A DNA stretch of 64,000 bases from Tetranychus cinnabarinus (lineage: Eukaryota; Arthropoda; Arachnida; Trombidiformes; Tetranychidae): positions 7,147,501 to 7,211,500 of the forward strand of contig WHVY01000004.1 of the NCBI GenBank assembly GCA_022266195.1, in the 5' to 3' direction. The position numbers were made by a program, and so were the translations under genes. The notes beneath the pieces were generated by a model. It did not search any database. It was not told the origin of the DNA and saw only the letters and a list, made by a program, of their open reading frames with translations. Positions 20,801 to 35,200 of this stretch are shown here, piece after piece (position 1 is the first letter of the stretch; each line of letters opens with the position of its first letter).

Positions 20801-23800
20801 CATTAGCAATGAGTCATTGCCAATGGCACATGTTGCTTAATAATTCATTAATCTTTTGGACATCAATATTAAGTCATTTTGTGTTTTTTATTAAAATTAA
20901 ATATGAAATTCGGGTTTATCGGCAAACGGGCTCATCATTTCTCCGTTATCGACGACCGTAAACTACTTAGCAAACTTAACTTAAGAGGATTAACTAATGG
21001 CCATACAATGACTAACCTTAAGTGAGTCTCTATGTCCCATTTAATAATGCAGTTAAGTTACTATGTTCATTTTCAAAGTAAAATTAATAAAAATGTTAGC
21101 ATGAAATTAATGAGATTAATGTGTTTTAATTATATATACATTCTGAGGCAGCTCATGACTGATCGTAAATTTCTTTCACTGAACACAATGCAATCCAAAT
21201 TCAGATAAATCAGAGATCAGAGAATTATTGATGAAAAACTATTTTCAATGAGAAAACTTGTGTTGAGATTTGAACTTTTATTGGCTATGCAGGTATAAAA
21301 CTGATTAACTTATCCTTCTAATGCAACAATGAACCATAAACCTGAATAACCAAAAAGTTTCCCCTCTAATTCAATAGTAAGAGATACAGATTCTGCATAT
21401 TTTCCCCAGCCTGTTTGGACACTAATTGGTCAGTTACCTCAATTCCGAAAAAGCTCGCATTATTTTTCGTGGATGAAGTTTAATCATGGCTTTCAGGCTA
21501 TATAAAAATTTTCTCTGGAATCCTTTTAGTTTGGCCTTTAGTTAGTCTTTACGCAAAAATTTCATGTTTTGACTTTGTTGGAAATGTTTGATTGCAGGGG
21601 GAAAGATGAACGAGCACTTAAGTTAAACGCGTTAAACTCGATAAAAGCTATTTCTGTTTAGAGGTGGCGTTAACATTGTTTCAAGACATCTCATTCTTGA
21701 ATTTCATAACAATGTAAGTGAGAAATTTCGAAATTTCGAAATCTCAAGGTCGTTTAAGGTTATTCAGCTATTTGACCTCTAATTAACATTTGAAGACCCT
21801 TTCAATAGAAGCCAGCTTATAATTATAAACGCACCAGCAAATGACCGAATACCTAGTGATGCCGCTTTCAGTAAAAGATAGCTCATTAACAATCCAGCAT
21901 ATATGGAAATTTCGAACTCTGAAAATTGTCTTCAAATGTCATTTGGAGGTTTAATAGTTGAATAATCTTGAAACATCCAAAGTTTGATTAAAGATTCTTC
22001 AGTTTGGGGAATGATGCTGACTGTATATCATAAAGATACGACTTCAGGTTCAAAATTTATCAGCACGAACAATGATAAAAAATACCCAGTCTCGCTAGAT
22101 GTCTCGAAAATATCTGTATCCAATTTTTAGATTTGCCACTTTGAAACAAACAATGACAAATATAAAAACTTTTTTTGTCAAATTTTCTAATTGCTTTTTT
22201 TCAGAAAGTTATTGTAAATACGTTATATTTACGCAAAAAACTTCTATTCACAAATTGAGTTCGTGATTGAAATTATTGATACTTTCGAAATCAAAATTAT
22301 TTCTCGAGTCATTGAACCGCTGAAGTGCAGTAAAATTCTCTCAGGTTTTCACATGAGATTGTAGAAAACGAGAAAAGGTTCAATTTTGAATTTTCATGCT
22401 CTCAATTTTCTAGCGCTTCCAGTTATTATAACAATCATAATGAACTTAGGATTTTTGAGGAATTCAAGAAATTTCAATAAGGCAAAGTTTAGGAACGAAA
22501 AGAGAGTCTTTTAAGAGATAACGGAATGGCAATTTCATTCAGAACTGGAAGACTTTTGAGTCAAATGTAAGACAAAAAATTTATCAGATACAGCTGTAAA
22601 CTAATAGCCCATATTTCCATGGAATTCATGATAAATAGAGATAAATACATTTTATCATTCTTACAAGTTTCAAGTCTACAGGGCATATAGTTTCTGAGAG
22701 CGAAAGATTTACCAAAATTTTTTTGAACAGATTATGTAAAGTTGCAATAAATCAACGCACTGAAATAAATCTAACCTTTTTTCATCTTTATTGGTTTAAA
22801 AGCACAACTTTATCAAATTTAAAGCAGAAAAGACAAAAGCAAAGATTAAGAGCTGTTCTACTTCCATGAAGGAGGATCTGCAAATGAATAGGGAAAACTG
22901 CCTGTTGGAATATTTTCATGCAATTTGTGATACTAAATCTGAATATCTATATATTGGTTCAGGAGAAAATGCATTTAATGTATTTGAAGTATGCATTTCT
23001 ATCATATTGAAGAGGGCAGTAAAAATAGACGACTCTGTTCCTAACCCATGTAATCGAGTATGCTGAATAATATCGCCCAACGATGAAAATTTAAAAACCT
23101 TTTGCTTTCCAAGGATTCCTCATAATCTTCCCTAACAACTTCGACTGAAGTGAAGTTTGAGTCTACAGTTTGTTCTGGCAATTGTGAATGCAGGTTTCCG
23201 TGTATTCAATTTGAAGATGAATCTTTACGCAAATTAATCATATCCATTACCATCAACAGCAACTTATTCAATTTCAGAAAACAATCTTGCTGATGAGAAA
23301 ATCGAAGAACGTTGTCAGTGTTTGTGCTGCATGAAATTCAGTAAGAAAAATAGTCCAAAAAACTTCATTTCTACTGTCATCAGATTTTGTTAGAATCCTT
23401 TTACCCCTTTTAATCCTTTCACTTCTTCACCTCTTCCTGAAACGTTTTATGTCATTATCGAAAACCTTAGAGCTCATACTCGCCCTTATAGTCACTCTCG
23501 ACAACAATTTCCTCCGTAATCAACCGCAACTTTGTGCATTGAAATCATTACTTATCATCGGACAGTGACTGCTGAGGGTGAAATTGTGTAAGAGCCAGTA
23601 ATTGCAAATTAAAAATATTAAGGTCTTGCAGTCTTCTAGAGAAATGGTAAAGACTTAAGTTGATAAAGATCAACTTATCTAACGCAAGTAGAGTTATACT
23701 GATTTTGCGGTTCATTTGATTCGAGTGTTTAGAGTATGTATTTCAGATCTACTCAGTTTAACTTCTAAGGGTTAACGTAAGCGATGAGATTGCTCACCTT

Positions 23801-26285
23801 CATATGTTGTAACTGCACCTTGGTGTTAGCGTTGCGATCTGGCCCAAGTCCAGGATGTAGCAAAACACTCACCTAAAGCGTAAGCGTAAGGTTCCTCATC
23901 ACTCCTCTACCAGTACTGATCTACTTCCAGTGAACCTGTGAATGTTTTCAAGAATAAAATGACTTACTCTTTTCATGTTTAATTTCCAATCCAAAAACAA
24001 TATTTCATTGAGAAGTGACAATCATCATTATAGATAATATTCAGTAAAGATTCAATAAGTTCATTTGGTAAATATTTTGCCTTCATTTTCTAACAATCCC
24101 ACGAATTAGCTATTAAACAAGAAAACATTTCCTAATGATAATGAAAATGCATTTCAAATACGTAAAAGATGAGACATTTGAAAGACGATAAAGTAGAGAG
24201 CAAAAAGTGAATCAAATATTGTAAATGTCTCTTCCTGAAAACAATAAAATTCAACTTGAAATTCATTAGTGATGAAAATGTGAAAAGTGAAAAGGAAAAG
24301 TCGAAAGATGAAAATGAACATGGAAGCACGATTTTGGATCAAAATTAATCTAAATAAAAGCTGCAAATATTTCAATAGGAAAAGTTGTTCAACAAAAAAA
24401 GTTGGAAAACTCAATGAAACTGAAGAAAGGCTGGAAAAAAATGAGCGCAAAATATCACAAAAGATTTTAAAGTGATGAAAAAAAGAAATAAAAAGATGAT
24501 TAAAAATGATATTTATTTGTTTCTGGAGTCATCATTATTCAAACTTCAATAATGAACCAGTTGAATGGTGAGACGATAAGATAACGACATCGTTAAGGTG
24601 TTTGCCCATCATTGTCTTGAATGGATTCTGATGATGTTATAGATGATGTTGCTGATGATAATGGTGATATTGTTTCAAGAGGAAGGAAGAGAGTAATAAA
24701 GAAATGTTCGTGAGGTGATTTAGTAAAGTTAATTATTCAGGTTCAAATGATATCATTTCATAGAAATTGATAAAATATTTCTTTTTTCCTCTGATGTTAA
24801 TGATACATATAATTTTAGGTAGTAAATGTTGAGAACTTTTTTGTTTCATTTTCTTGTTCGATAATCATTATGTATTGTCTCACTTATTAAACCTTATTAT
24901 GCTAATAATGAGAATGAATAAGATGAATACAATTGAAATTGAGAGATAATTTTCCCTGGTATTCAGTTGAAAATGAAAATTTTGCCCTTTTTCGTGTTCA
25001 CTTTGTTCCTGTCTTCAACAATTGATCAAATTTACCTTCAAATTCTGTGAGTACGAAAAGGTTATAGAGTAACAAAGAATGATGTAAAGAAGTTCAAATC
25101 TTTGAATTGAAAACTATTCAAACTTAAGATGAGAAAATTTTACTTTATTTAATCTTACGAATCGTTAGTCAAAATCAAAGATAGCACACCAAAGGCCAGA
25201 GATGAGAGTGTTGGGTCAAAGAGTGGCACTCAAAACAGCCAAAAGTAAAGACTCTACTTGGTGATATCAATACAAAAGCCAATGACAGTAATGTTAGTTG
25301 AATATTTTTCGTTATTTTCGATTTGTATTTCGATTTGTTCCTAAGAGAATTTAGATTAAGAAAACAAAAGGACATTTGGCATGAATGTCGCCCCAAAAAT
25401 ATTTTAATTTTTAGAACCAAATTCTGATACTTAAGACGGAAAAGATTGAACTTTTACATTATTTCAGCCTTTGATCAAATGTTGACTGTATCCTGGTCAG
25501 TTTTTGTGCTTTCTCATGAATAAAATTTAGTTTGTCCAACAAAGTCTGTGCTAATTTTGACAACTTAAAGAGTTGACACTGCATGACAATCCAGCTGAAA
25601 GGTACAATTTATTTTGGCTAATACTCTGTATCTTGCTGTCCAACTAACCTAAGATTGTGTCCATGGAAGTTTTGCCGATGACATATTTCAAGGTCAAGGT
25701 CATACTAGGTCATCAAAAATCGCTCTGAGTTACTTTAGAAGTAATTTAAAAGTCATTTCGCAATTTTTCAGCCTAGGAAAATTTTCCTCACAAAGCATCA
25801 ACAGTCTGTGATCAGTGGCTCTCAAATTATTGTGATTTGTGATCGAAACCACATAAAAATGTTGAAGCTAATCCCGAAAAATGATCTGAGTAATAGTCAA
25901 AAGAAAACGTATCTTTTAGCTGAAGTTCCCGAATTGACGCGGGTAGACTTTGATCTGGGTCCAGCGAAAATCCTTTGAGCAATGGTTAACTGAGCGAAAA
26001 AAAACTGAGCAAAAGTCTTTTGAGCGAATTATAAAAGAAAAAAATCTTAAGAATCAAGAGTTGGATCTTTGCTGGATTGTAAAGAGCTCTTCCATTTGTC
26101 CATAGGTGACAGTATTAATAAATTGATGATTGAGTTTGAAAAGAGGAAAAAGTCTTCACCAGATTGCATTTTATTGAAGGTTGCAGTGGTTAATACCCAT
26201 TATCTTTCATACATTGTGAGTAAGGAATTAGCAACAAACATCGAACAATTTGAAAAATTCCGTAAACTCAGAAAATGACTTACGA
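20801..26285. other. No recognisable gene; scattered repeat-B pieces
   Basis: A short inverted pair related to repeat B lies at about 21,768-21,797 ('tatttgacctctaattaacatttgaa') and 21,929-21,965. 21,300-21,420 resembles 10,960-11,215 of the foldback element. 23,400-23,520 contains a short open piece (PLPETFYVIIENLRAHTRPY) of unknown origin. 25,960-26,030 repeats TGAGCGAA/TGAGCAAA loosely. Open frames at 22,866-23,066, 24,132-24,475 and 26,069-26,278 have no recognisable domain. Confidence 0.4.
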
Positions 26286-27295
26286 ATGTCAATTAGAGAC
26301 CCAAATACAAATTGACCTCAAACGACCTTGATCATTGAAATTTATGATTCTTAAATTTTCATAAACCTATCAACTTTATTTTATTTTTGCATAGAGGATG
26401 AGGTTCAAGAGAAGGTTGTTACATATTAATATCCGTTCTGTGTTGGTCTTTCTCCAGATCGGAAAACCAAAACACCTCTCGCCCGATCAAGCGTCACAAT
26501 ATAGGCTTTCGTTGGATTTTTATCGAGGCATTCATTTAATTGAGAGCACATTTTTAGGTATTGGATCGATGCCGTCAGAGTTTATGATTATGAGTAAACC
26601 AGTAAACCAATGGAGATGATGAGTTGTTGATAAATCATCTTTTCAGTCTTAAAATCCTTAATCAACTGTCCATTTATTACTATGTTGGTAGTTATTCATA
26701 GCTACTTTTTCCTGATTACAATTGAAAGTTTGGTTGATTTAAACCGGCAAACTTTGTGATACTGTTGCTTCCAAACTAAACTTACTTTCGTCTTGGGCTG
26801 GATCTTTATAAATTCAAAATTGGAGGTCAATAAAGAGACCTTGAATGACCTTGATCATACGAATTTATAATTCTTTACTTTTCGTGAGTACTTACGTGCT
26901 TTAAAAAGTAACTTGTTTTAATGTGAATTAAATTGAGTGGATACAATGTCAATTGTCAAATCGTCATTTTATTTTGTGAAATTCATTTTGTTTTTAATCA
27001 CTTGATTGTTTTACAACCGATTTTCAATTATCGGCAATAATTACTATCTCACAATTCACATCGAGCTAAAAGTTGCATTTTCATTTAAAATTTTGTAAAT
27101 GACTCTGAAATATCAATTAGAGGTCAAATAACGAACTTGAATGGGCGTTCGAACTTATGTTTCTTTAATCTGCGAAAGTTCATGATTTTAGTCTGAGGTC
27201 TGTAGCATCAATCGTTCGTGATTTATGGCTGAAAATATGCACAAAATGATGAGAAATGCCCGGTTCAATTGAGGAAAAGGCAAAGGCCTACCAAA
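26286..27295 (+). repeat. Repeat family B, three partial copies
   Basis: 26,289-26,355 ('tgtcaattagagacccaaata', 'gaccttgatcat'), 26,820-26,890 ('ggaggtcaataaagagacc', 'gaccttgatcat') and 27,113-27,290 ('tatcaattagaggtcaaataa', 'gtctgaggtctgtagca', 'cgttcgtgat') are related to 19,662-20,800. Between the first two, 26,398-26,619 is open for 73 codons (KPKHLSPDQASQYRLSLDFY); its composition is protein-like but the family is unknown. Confidence 0.55.
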
Positions 27296-30200
27296 AGCTG
27301 TAAGTGAAGAGAGACAGAAGGCTGAGATTCCTTTCAATTTGATTAGAACATGAATTTTCGGTAAATTTCGAGCTTTTTGTCATTTCAATTTCGAGATTTG
27401 AGTTTTATTCTGAAAATAAACAATTGATTCAACCTTTTGACTTTCAAGTTCATTACTGTCTGTATCAGGAAGGGAATTTCACATTTTTATCATTTTTTTG
27501 TATAAATATTTTTTTATACTTGAAATGCTTCTCATTGCAAACATTTTTCCACTTTTCTCAATATTACTTTTGAGCTTGACTTTTGTATACTTTGTTTCAC
27601 CTTTGAACATTTTCACCATTCTCATTGAATGAATTTAAACTGCAAAAAGGTATTTTCATGATAAATTTTCCACCTTCATACATTGATGATCAAAGTGAAT
27701 TAAGGGAAAAAAATTCACAGAATAATAATCATTGGATGATTTGGATCAGTTGTGATTGATAAATGAATGTGAACATTTTTTCTTGAAACTTTCTTGAAAC
27801 CTTTTGCACAGTTTTACCAATAATAATTTGTGACTTAATGATGTTCACATGGTAATAATGTTTGCCAATGAAAGGCAATAATAATAATGGAAACTGACAA
27901 AATAATATCATTACTGGTAATAACAATTTTCCTGCCAGTTCAAACAGTTTCATGATTATTTTCATTTTTCAATTCTTGCAATTCTTCCCAAGCATCAAGT
28001 TATAAGTCAATGTGAATAAGTTCAACATTGAAAAAAAGAAAAGATGAAAATCGAAAAAATATTCAGGAAAAACTTTACATATTTTAAGATCTTTTAGCAG
28101 CAAAAATAAATTCTTAAATATTCAAGATAAAAGTTGGAAAAAACTTGAGCAATGATCAAATTGATCAGCATTTCAAAGCTCATCTTGAGTTTCCTGAAAC
28201 TCTTCAAAAGATTACAACTTTTCATGATAATGAATATGAAAATATTACCAAAGTTGAGAAAAGATAAAAGTTGAAAAAAAAGAGAAACTCGAAATAAAAC
28301 TTCTCAGTGATTCAGAATTGACCTGGGAGTGAAATCACTTGGAATTTATTGAAGTTTCGAAAAAAATGATTCTTCATTTTTTGCTCAATTTAGACCGACT
28401 TAAACTCGGACATTTGAAACTGCAATTTTACTCTTCTGTCCAAACCTCTAATTATGATTGTCATTGACTAAACCTGATTACGGATGAAATTTGAGTTGCA
28501 ATTAAAGGTTGCCTTCAATTGATGAAGCAAATCAAATGCAAAGGTTGAAAGGCTTAAACATTTTTTGATAAACTGTCTTTTGTAATAAATGTATTATTAT
28601 AAAAATGAAAGCTCCATTAACTTTGGATTTTCATGTTTTTTGTATTTCAGATTTTCTGTATCAATGAACCATTTCATTTTGCATTTAAATTATGAGAAAA
28701 GCTTAGGCTAAGCTCAACAATTGCCAAGTAAAATAATGACAAGATATTTTTAGTTCAATTCAACAGCAACTGTTGATTGGAAACTGAACAAGATTTACTT
28801 TTGATTTACAATTTTTTGAGACTAAAAATTGAATCTTAAATGAGTGAAACAATTAGGTGAATATAAATGATCAATAATGAAATGAAAATGTGAAGAGAAG
28901 AGTTGATGAGGAAAATATTGGTTCAACATTGAAATTGCCTTTTCTTACCACTTTGGATGAGCAATTGGAATGTGTTCAAACTAATGTTGAGCAGTTGATT
29001 CAAATTAATGAATCAAATTGAATGGTTAATGGTGAATCGGTTTCGGTTAATAGTTACAGGTAACAATGGGAACAACAATGATTCCCAATGAATTGAAGAG
29101 AAAATGGAAAGAAAAAGAAAAGAGTTGAAAGATGAGAGTTAATACCATTTCTACTTCCTTTACGGAAGAAACAAATGATATGATGAGTTTCATGATAAAT
29201 CAAGTTAATTCTTGTGTAATTACAAAGTTAAATTGGTTAAATCAACTAATAGCCGGAAACAATTGTCGTAGAGTCCAGGACAAAGTGAATCTCCATTTGG
29301 ATGAAAATGAATGAAACAATTTTTTCCAATCGACCATTCAAATTGTTATTGATGTTTAGTTAAAAATATATCAACATATCGACCCAATTCACATAATAAT
29401 GTTATTGATTGTTGTCACCCTCACGTATTGACCATTGAACAATCAATTGAACAGCAAACCTCACAAACGGTAAGTTAACATGTAAATGTAAAATGGTTCA
29501 ACATTCAAAATGAATGTTAATATGAATAAAAGTAATAATAGTTTAATGATTGATTGGGATGAGCTGAAAATGGTTGAGAAAAGATGAAAAGAAAATTAAA
29601 TTGCAAACAATTAGCAGAATTAATTATTCATATTGAATGACATGTTGTATTACAAGGGAATATCAACTTTCAATTTTCTGTCTTCTTTCATTTTTTAGAT
29701 TGTTTTTTGGGTTCCTGGAAAATGTTGTCATGTTGATCAGGATTAATCTGGTTATTGATGATTTGTGTAAACAAGTGTTTCAACTGATCATCGTAATTAG
29801 GAAGATTGAAAGTAAAAGTGTCTAATATAATTAATCAGATAATGAAGCATCATGTGAGTTATTTAATGTAATATTCAATTATTCTCATGAAATTGGTTAC
29901 ATGGTTGGTTGATGATGATGGGAATCATCAACACTATTAGTGTATCAAGGGTTGAACAGAGGAAAGCTCTAGATTAGAATGGCGATTATTAATGAATCCA
30001 TTTTTTTCTCGTTTCATCGTTATTCTTTACTCGATATTAATCAATTTTATCATGATGATGATGATGATGATGGTGATGTTCAGCTTCAGTATTAGCAAAT
30101 TATTTCCTTTTTTCTCGTTTAATCGTTGCAAGTTACCATTTGTTTGTAAAAAGACAATCTTGTTTTGTTGTTACTTTCATTAGGTGTTGCATTTGATTGG

Positions 30201-32222
30201 AGAATAGGTTTGAGAGGAAAAACGGTAATTTATTTTTGGTCCCTTGAATTGAGATGAACATGATTGTAATCTGTTTATCATGATAATGGTTTCCATAAAA
30301 TTGGGTTAATTCAATGTTATTCATTTGTCTGTTTGTTCAACATTTGGCTACTCATTTGGTCCTTCAATTCATGGACAAAATCAAGTATTGGAAAAAAGAA
30401 TCGCAAAATGAGGCTAAATTTGTCAACTTTTTGCGCTGATTAAAGTCACTTTGCAACAATTTGAGTAATCAATTTCATTTCGTTTTTTGTTGGTCAACAT
30501 TTTGTTCACCTTTTCATGCAATTTGCCTGATGGTGACTTTCAATCAGAAGACTTTTCACTTTAAATGTGAACTGAATAAATTTACTTTCTTTAAATATTC
30601 AACATGGAAAAAGATGAAATTGGAACAGAAAATGAACAATTTATTTTCAAACAATCTTGACCAATGAAAATGCAAGCGATGAAATTGAATTGAATTATCG
30701 AAAAACGCAAAATTTCAAAAATCATTTTCTGAATAATTGGCGGACAAAAGATGGATCAAGTTGAGTCAACTTCAGGTGTACACAGGATACTGGACGAACT
30801 GAGTTCACTTCGAACTAGAATTTCATGAAAAATTAACTCGTTCTGAGGCGATGATCAAAGGCACTTATTTGCTGAAAGTGATAGAAGAAAAATTGACTCA
30901 AGAGAAGCTGAATCGATTAGAAAGTCGAAAATCAAATTTTCGAAATGTTCTTCAAAAGTTGACTTTTCCATTGTAATTGAGTGCTTTAAATGGCCAATTG
31001 AAATATAAGATAAAGTCTGAAGTTTCGGTGAAAGGTAAACATTAAGTGTTCAATGTTTTAAAACAGACAAAACTTACAGTTTGATTGATTGTTTAAAATC
31101 TGAAAATGAATTGTTTTGTTGAAAATCGTTTTTCCAATCAAAAGTTTGAATAGTTGAAGTTTGGTCACACATGACTCTACTTACCGTTAATTGTTATCAA
31201 TTGTTGATAATCAAATTACTAATTGTTGGCATAAAGAAGAAAAGTTTTCTCAATAATTTATTCACAAACAACAATCAAATCATTTGTTACTCTTCAATCC
31301 ACTCCAACGCCTTTTCAAAATCACTTTCATCTCGTAGTTTGGTTTTGTTTTGTTGTTACCTTTTTTTGTTTCATCTTATTATCTATCATCTTCATCTTCA
31401 TCTTGATGAGTCCTGTTATTGGTGCATTATCAGGATGATTGTTGTATCTTGAAAAGTGAATGATGAACAAACTAATCAACCATGTCAATCTGTTTCTCCT
31501 TTTGGTTCCTCTCCATTGTATTATATCAAGAAAAAGGGTGAAGATGAAGAAAAGAAAGAGATGAAGCAAGATGAAGATAAGAAAGTGTAAAAGTAAAGGA
31601 AATAAAGATGATGAAGATGAAGAGGAAGAAGAAGTAGAAACCGAAATGGTTCATCGTTTTGTTGATTGTTGCGTGATGAAAATTGTGTGGTTTTGAATTG
31701 GTTTGTTTGGATGTTGGATGATTTTTTGATTGCTTTTGATGTTTGAATAAACACACACAAGTATTATTGTTATTAAAAATACAAACATTGATCAATTAAT
31801 CCGTGTGAAGATGCGTGCCAAGTTTAAATGGTTTACTCTGTACAATCATATTAATAACGATTCATTGGACATTAAATCTTGATACACTTGCAACATGAAC
31901 ACGATTCAATTTATCCCTTCATCATTAGTCTTCCATAGACTTTTTCATCTGTTGGAATCAATTTCTCAGTATTAGCATAAATGATTTGGAATCTTTTTTT
32001 TTGTTTGAAACTTTTCATTATTTAAAATGTTCACATTTTACATCGAGTTAAAAGTTTAGTATAAATTATCTAACCTTTTTGCTTTCTTGTTGTAACAAGA
32101 TGAGTGTTGAATGGAAAGGGTTAGGAGGGAAAGATGGAAAGATGAAGGATGAGGAAAAGGATGAGAAGGAAAAGAATGCATTTTTGCATTGGAAGATGAT
32201 GGCAATTGGTTTCTCTCTCTCT
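27296..32222. other. Gene-free, simple-repeat-rich DNA, 3' of the Shroom gene
   Basis: No supported gene. An ATG-type microsatellite lies at about 30,051-30,078. GATGAAGA-rich purine tracts lie at 31,540-31,640 and 32,100-32,200; the latter is probably in the 3' UTR of the minus-strand Shroom gene. Open frames here translate these repeats. Confidence 0.5.
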
Positions 32223-35200
32223 TCAAGTGGCATTGGTTAGATTAAGTAATTGTCTTTCTTTAATTTCTATCTTGTCAATCAATTCCTTTTCCTCAACAAT
32301 AAGTTTAGACTTTAATTGAATAAATCTAACGAAAGAGTCAACATCTTGACTTGATTGTTTAAAATATTTAACTATTATTTTATCCGATATGGTTTGACTT
32401 GTACGATCAATTGATTCCTTCAATGCAATTGCTTCCTCCAATTGTGCCAATAATTTGTTACGTTTCAATAGGAGAGATTCCAATTCAGGATTGACGTTCT
32501 TATTGCATCTATTATCAATCCTATTGTCCGAAAAGACTGAGGCACTCGCAGCTAAAGATGATGATGGATGCGATGATAACAGCAATGATGAAGATGATGC
32601 AGATGACGGTAATGGGTGATGGTTATTATTATTATTAGCATTAGCATTAATGTTATTATTATTATTATTATTGTTATGATTATTATTATGGATGGAAGTA
32701 ACAAGACATCCAGATGATGAAGATGATGTTAAACTTTGCTTGTTGAAGTATAAAGCTGATGAACATGATGTAGATGAGGATGATGAAAATAAGGAGGAAC
32801 TGACAAGCTTTTCACAACCAACATTATTATTATTGTTATGGGTTGAACCGGAAGGGTTACCACCTAGGGGTGAGGAAACATTTTTACTGTTGATATCGGC
32901 TTCAATTGATTTTAATCGAGTAGACAGAGAGAGTAAAAGTCGAGTTATCTTTTCAATCTCCTCTAAATGGATGGATATCTTTTCAGTCTCTTGCCACGTT
33001 AGACCAGCCTGGGTTAACCTTTCAACTAGACTTGCACCGATGGACTCGTTGGTTTGTATCTCACTTTGCATTTGGCTGTACTCGGCTCTTAAGCAGTCAA
33101 GGTGTTCAGTCAACTTTGGAATGGCTTCACTGGAATTGGACAGGATTGCTTGTCCACACATTGAATGGACTATGTAGGGACGATCAAGGGCCAGTTCAAG
33201 GGAGGAAGGTGATGATGTGGGTGACAGTGAACCGCTGCTGTAACCATCTGAGCTTGCCGTTGAACTGCTGCCAATGGCTTCACCTCGTCCAATCACATTT
33301 GATTCATCACTTTCTTTGCACTCATTTGATTGCCTTATCAATTTAATGGTTGAATTGAGAACACAATTTTCATTGATTACATTTTTACTATTAATATCAT
33401 CATTAACCCGTTGAACCTCATCAGATGCAATGGATCGTTTTACGCATTTATTGAATGGCGCCGAGGGAAAGGGGAATGAAAAGGAAGAGGAGCTTGTGCT
33501 CATGGTGCTGGTTGAGGTACAATTTGGATCAATGGGAGTTGCTTGATATTGTCCCATTGAGGTTGATCCCGGTTGACGGAGGGACCACGATTCAGAGAGT
33601 TTATTAGCATCAGTTGACCGTAAATCACACAATGAATTGCCATTCACTTTATTCATCTCATTCTTGACTTGATTTGTTGGTGAAGATGATCGCCAGTTAA
33701 CCATACCATTGGCTTGATATTGTCTGGAATCACTCATCGAAACCGTGTTATCGGATAAGGCATTGTGTTTATGGGTTGTTGTTGTGATTGTTGTTGTTGA
33801 TAATGGTGATGATGATGAGGTTAATCCACTAGCAATCATGGTGTTATAACAATTACTTGAATTACTTAAATGTGCACCACTAGACTTGAGAGTAGCATCT
33901 CTCCCCCCATTGAAAAGTGGTTGGTTACATGAGACGCCATTTTCCGAAGCACAATTGTTGCTCAACCGAATCGGTTCATGATGTTGATGATTTGGCTGAT
34001 GGTGATGATGATGATGATGTGCATGGTGACTTTGACCATTGTGATAATTGTGCTGGTTTGAACTGTGAACACGGACCATTGAAGGTGTGCCTGTTGATAT
34101 TGACTCAATTGCACCAATGGACACTGGTCTTTGGTATGAACAAGTTGAAAGGGAATCAGTTGTTGGTGAGCAAAAATTAGTTACCCTGGACATGGTGAAA
34201 GTATCATCAGGTTGAGGACCAGTAAAGGAACCAGAAACCCTGACTTTCATTGAATGAGATCCAACAGAGGAAGAGGTTGTCGATGAAGGTGGTGGAGGCA
34301 GTGGAGGTGCAGGTGAAGGACAAGGGTTGAGAGTGAGAGGAGCAAGTGGTGGAGGTGGAGGTGGTGGGTAGTTGGGAAAAGAGGATAGAGATTCCATTTG
34401 AGTATCGGTTAAGTGATCATTTGTTATTGCATTTAAAAGCAACGGATCAGCCGGATGACCTGAATGACCATTGCTACTACTATCACTGCTGTTGCTACTG
34501 GTTGTGCTTTCACTGCTACTGCTAGTGTTGCTACTGCCAATGCCACTAGACGATGAACAGTTTGAGGTTAAGGTTCCACTTGAACCAGGCCCAGTAAAAC
34601 AACTTTCAGAGTCTAGGGTATTTGAAGAGGCGTTTGACGGTGTCTTTGAGTGTAAAGCGGGTAAAGCGACTAAAGGTACAGAGGAAGAAGACAAAGGAGA
34701 TGAACTTGAATTGGTAAAGTTTACATGATGGTTCAATTCAGTTTCAACAAGTTGACAAGTTGTCAAGGTTGCTGGAAATGATGATGAACATGATTTAGTT
34801 GGGAGTGGTTGACTATTGGTAATTTGTTGCTGTTGAAGGTGCATTGAAGTTGCAGGTAAAGGCGGTGGTGAATATTTTAAACCATTTACTGTTTTTGGTG
34901 CTACTAGTGTTTCTGAGTTAGTTGCTTGTTGAGCAGACGGAGGTTGTTGTGGTGGCATCAGTAAACAGCCAATATGGCTTTTCAATGGCAATGGTGGCAA
35001 AGGCGGCGGTGAAGATGATGCAGATGAAGAGGATGATGATGATGATGATGATGTAGTTGTGGTTGATGTCGAAGGTGAGGTTGATTTTGATGTGGGTGAT
35101 AAGCAATTACTACCATTATTACCACAAACAAAACCGTTACCAGTGTGCAGTTTAGGTGGATTGACGGAAACAAGTGAAGATAAAATGGTTAAAGATGAAG

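Noticed and set aside
24132..24475. Overlapping open frames on both strands
   Set aside because: GAAAA/TTTTC-biased sequence gives Phe/Ser or Lys/Glu translations without any domain.
31171..31795. Overlapping Phe/Leu/His-rich open frames on both strands
   Set aside because: Translations of GATGAAGA/TTCATC simple repeats; no conserved motif.
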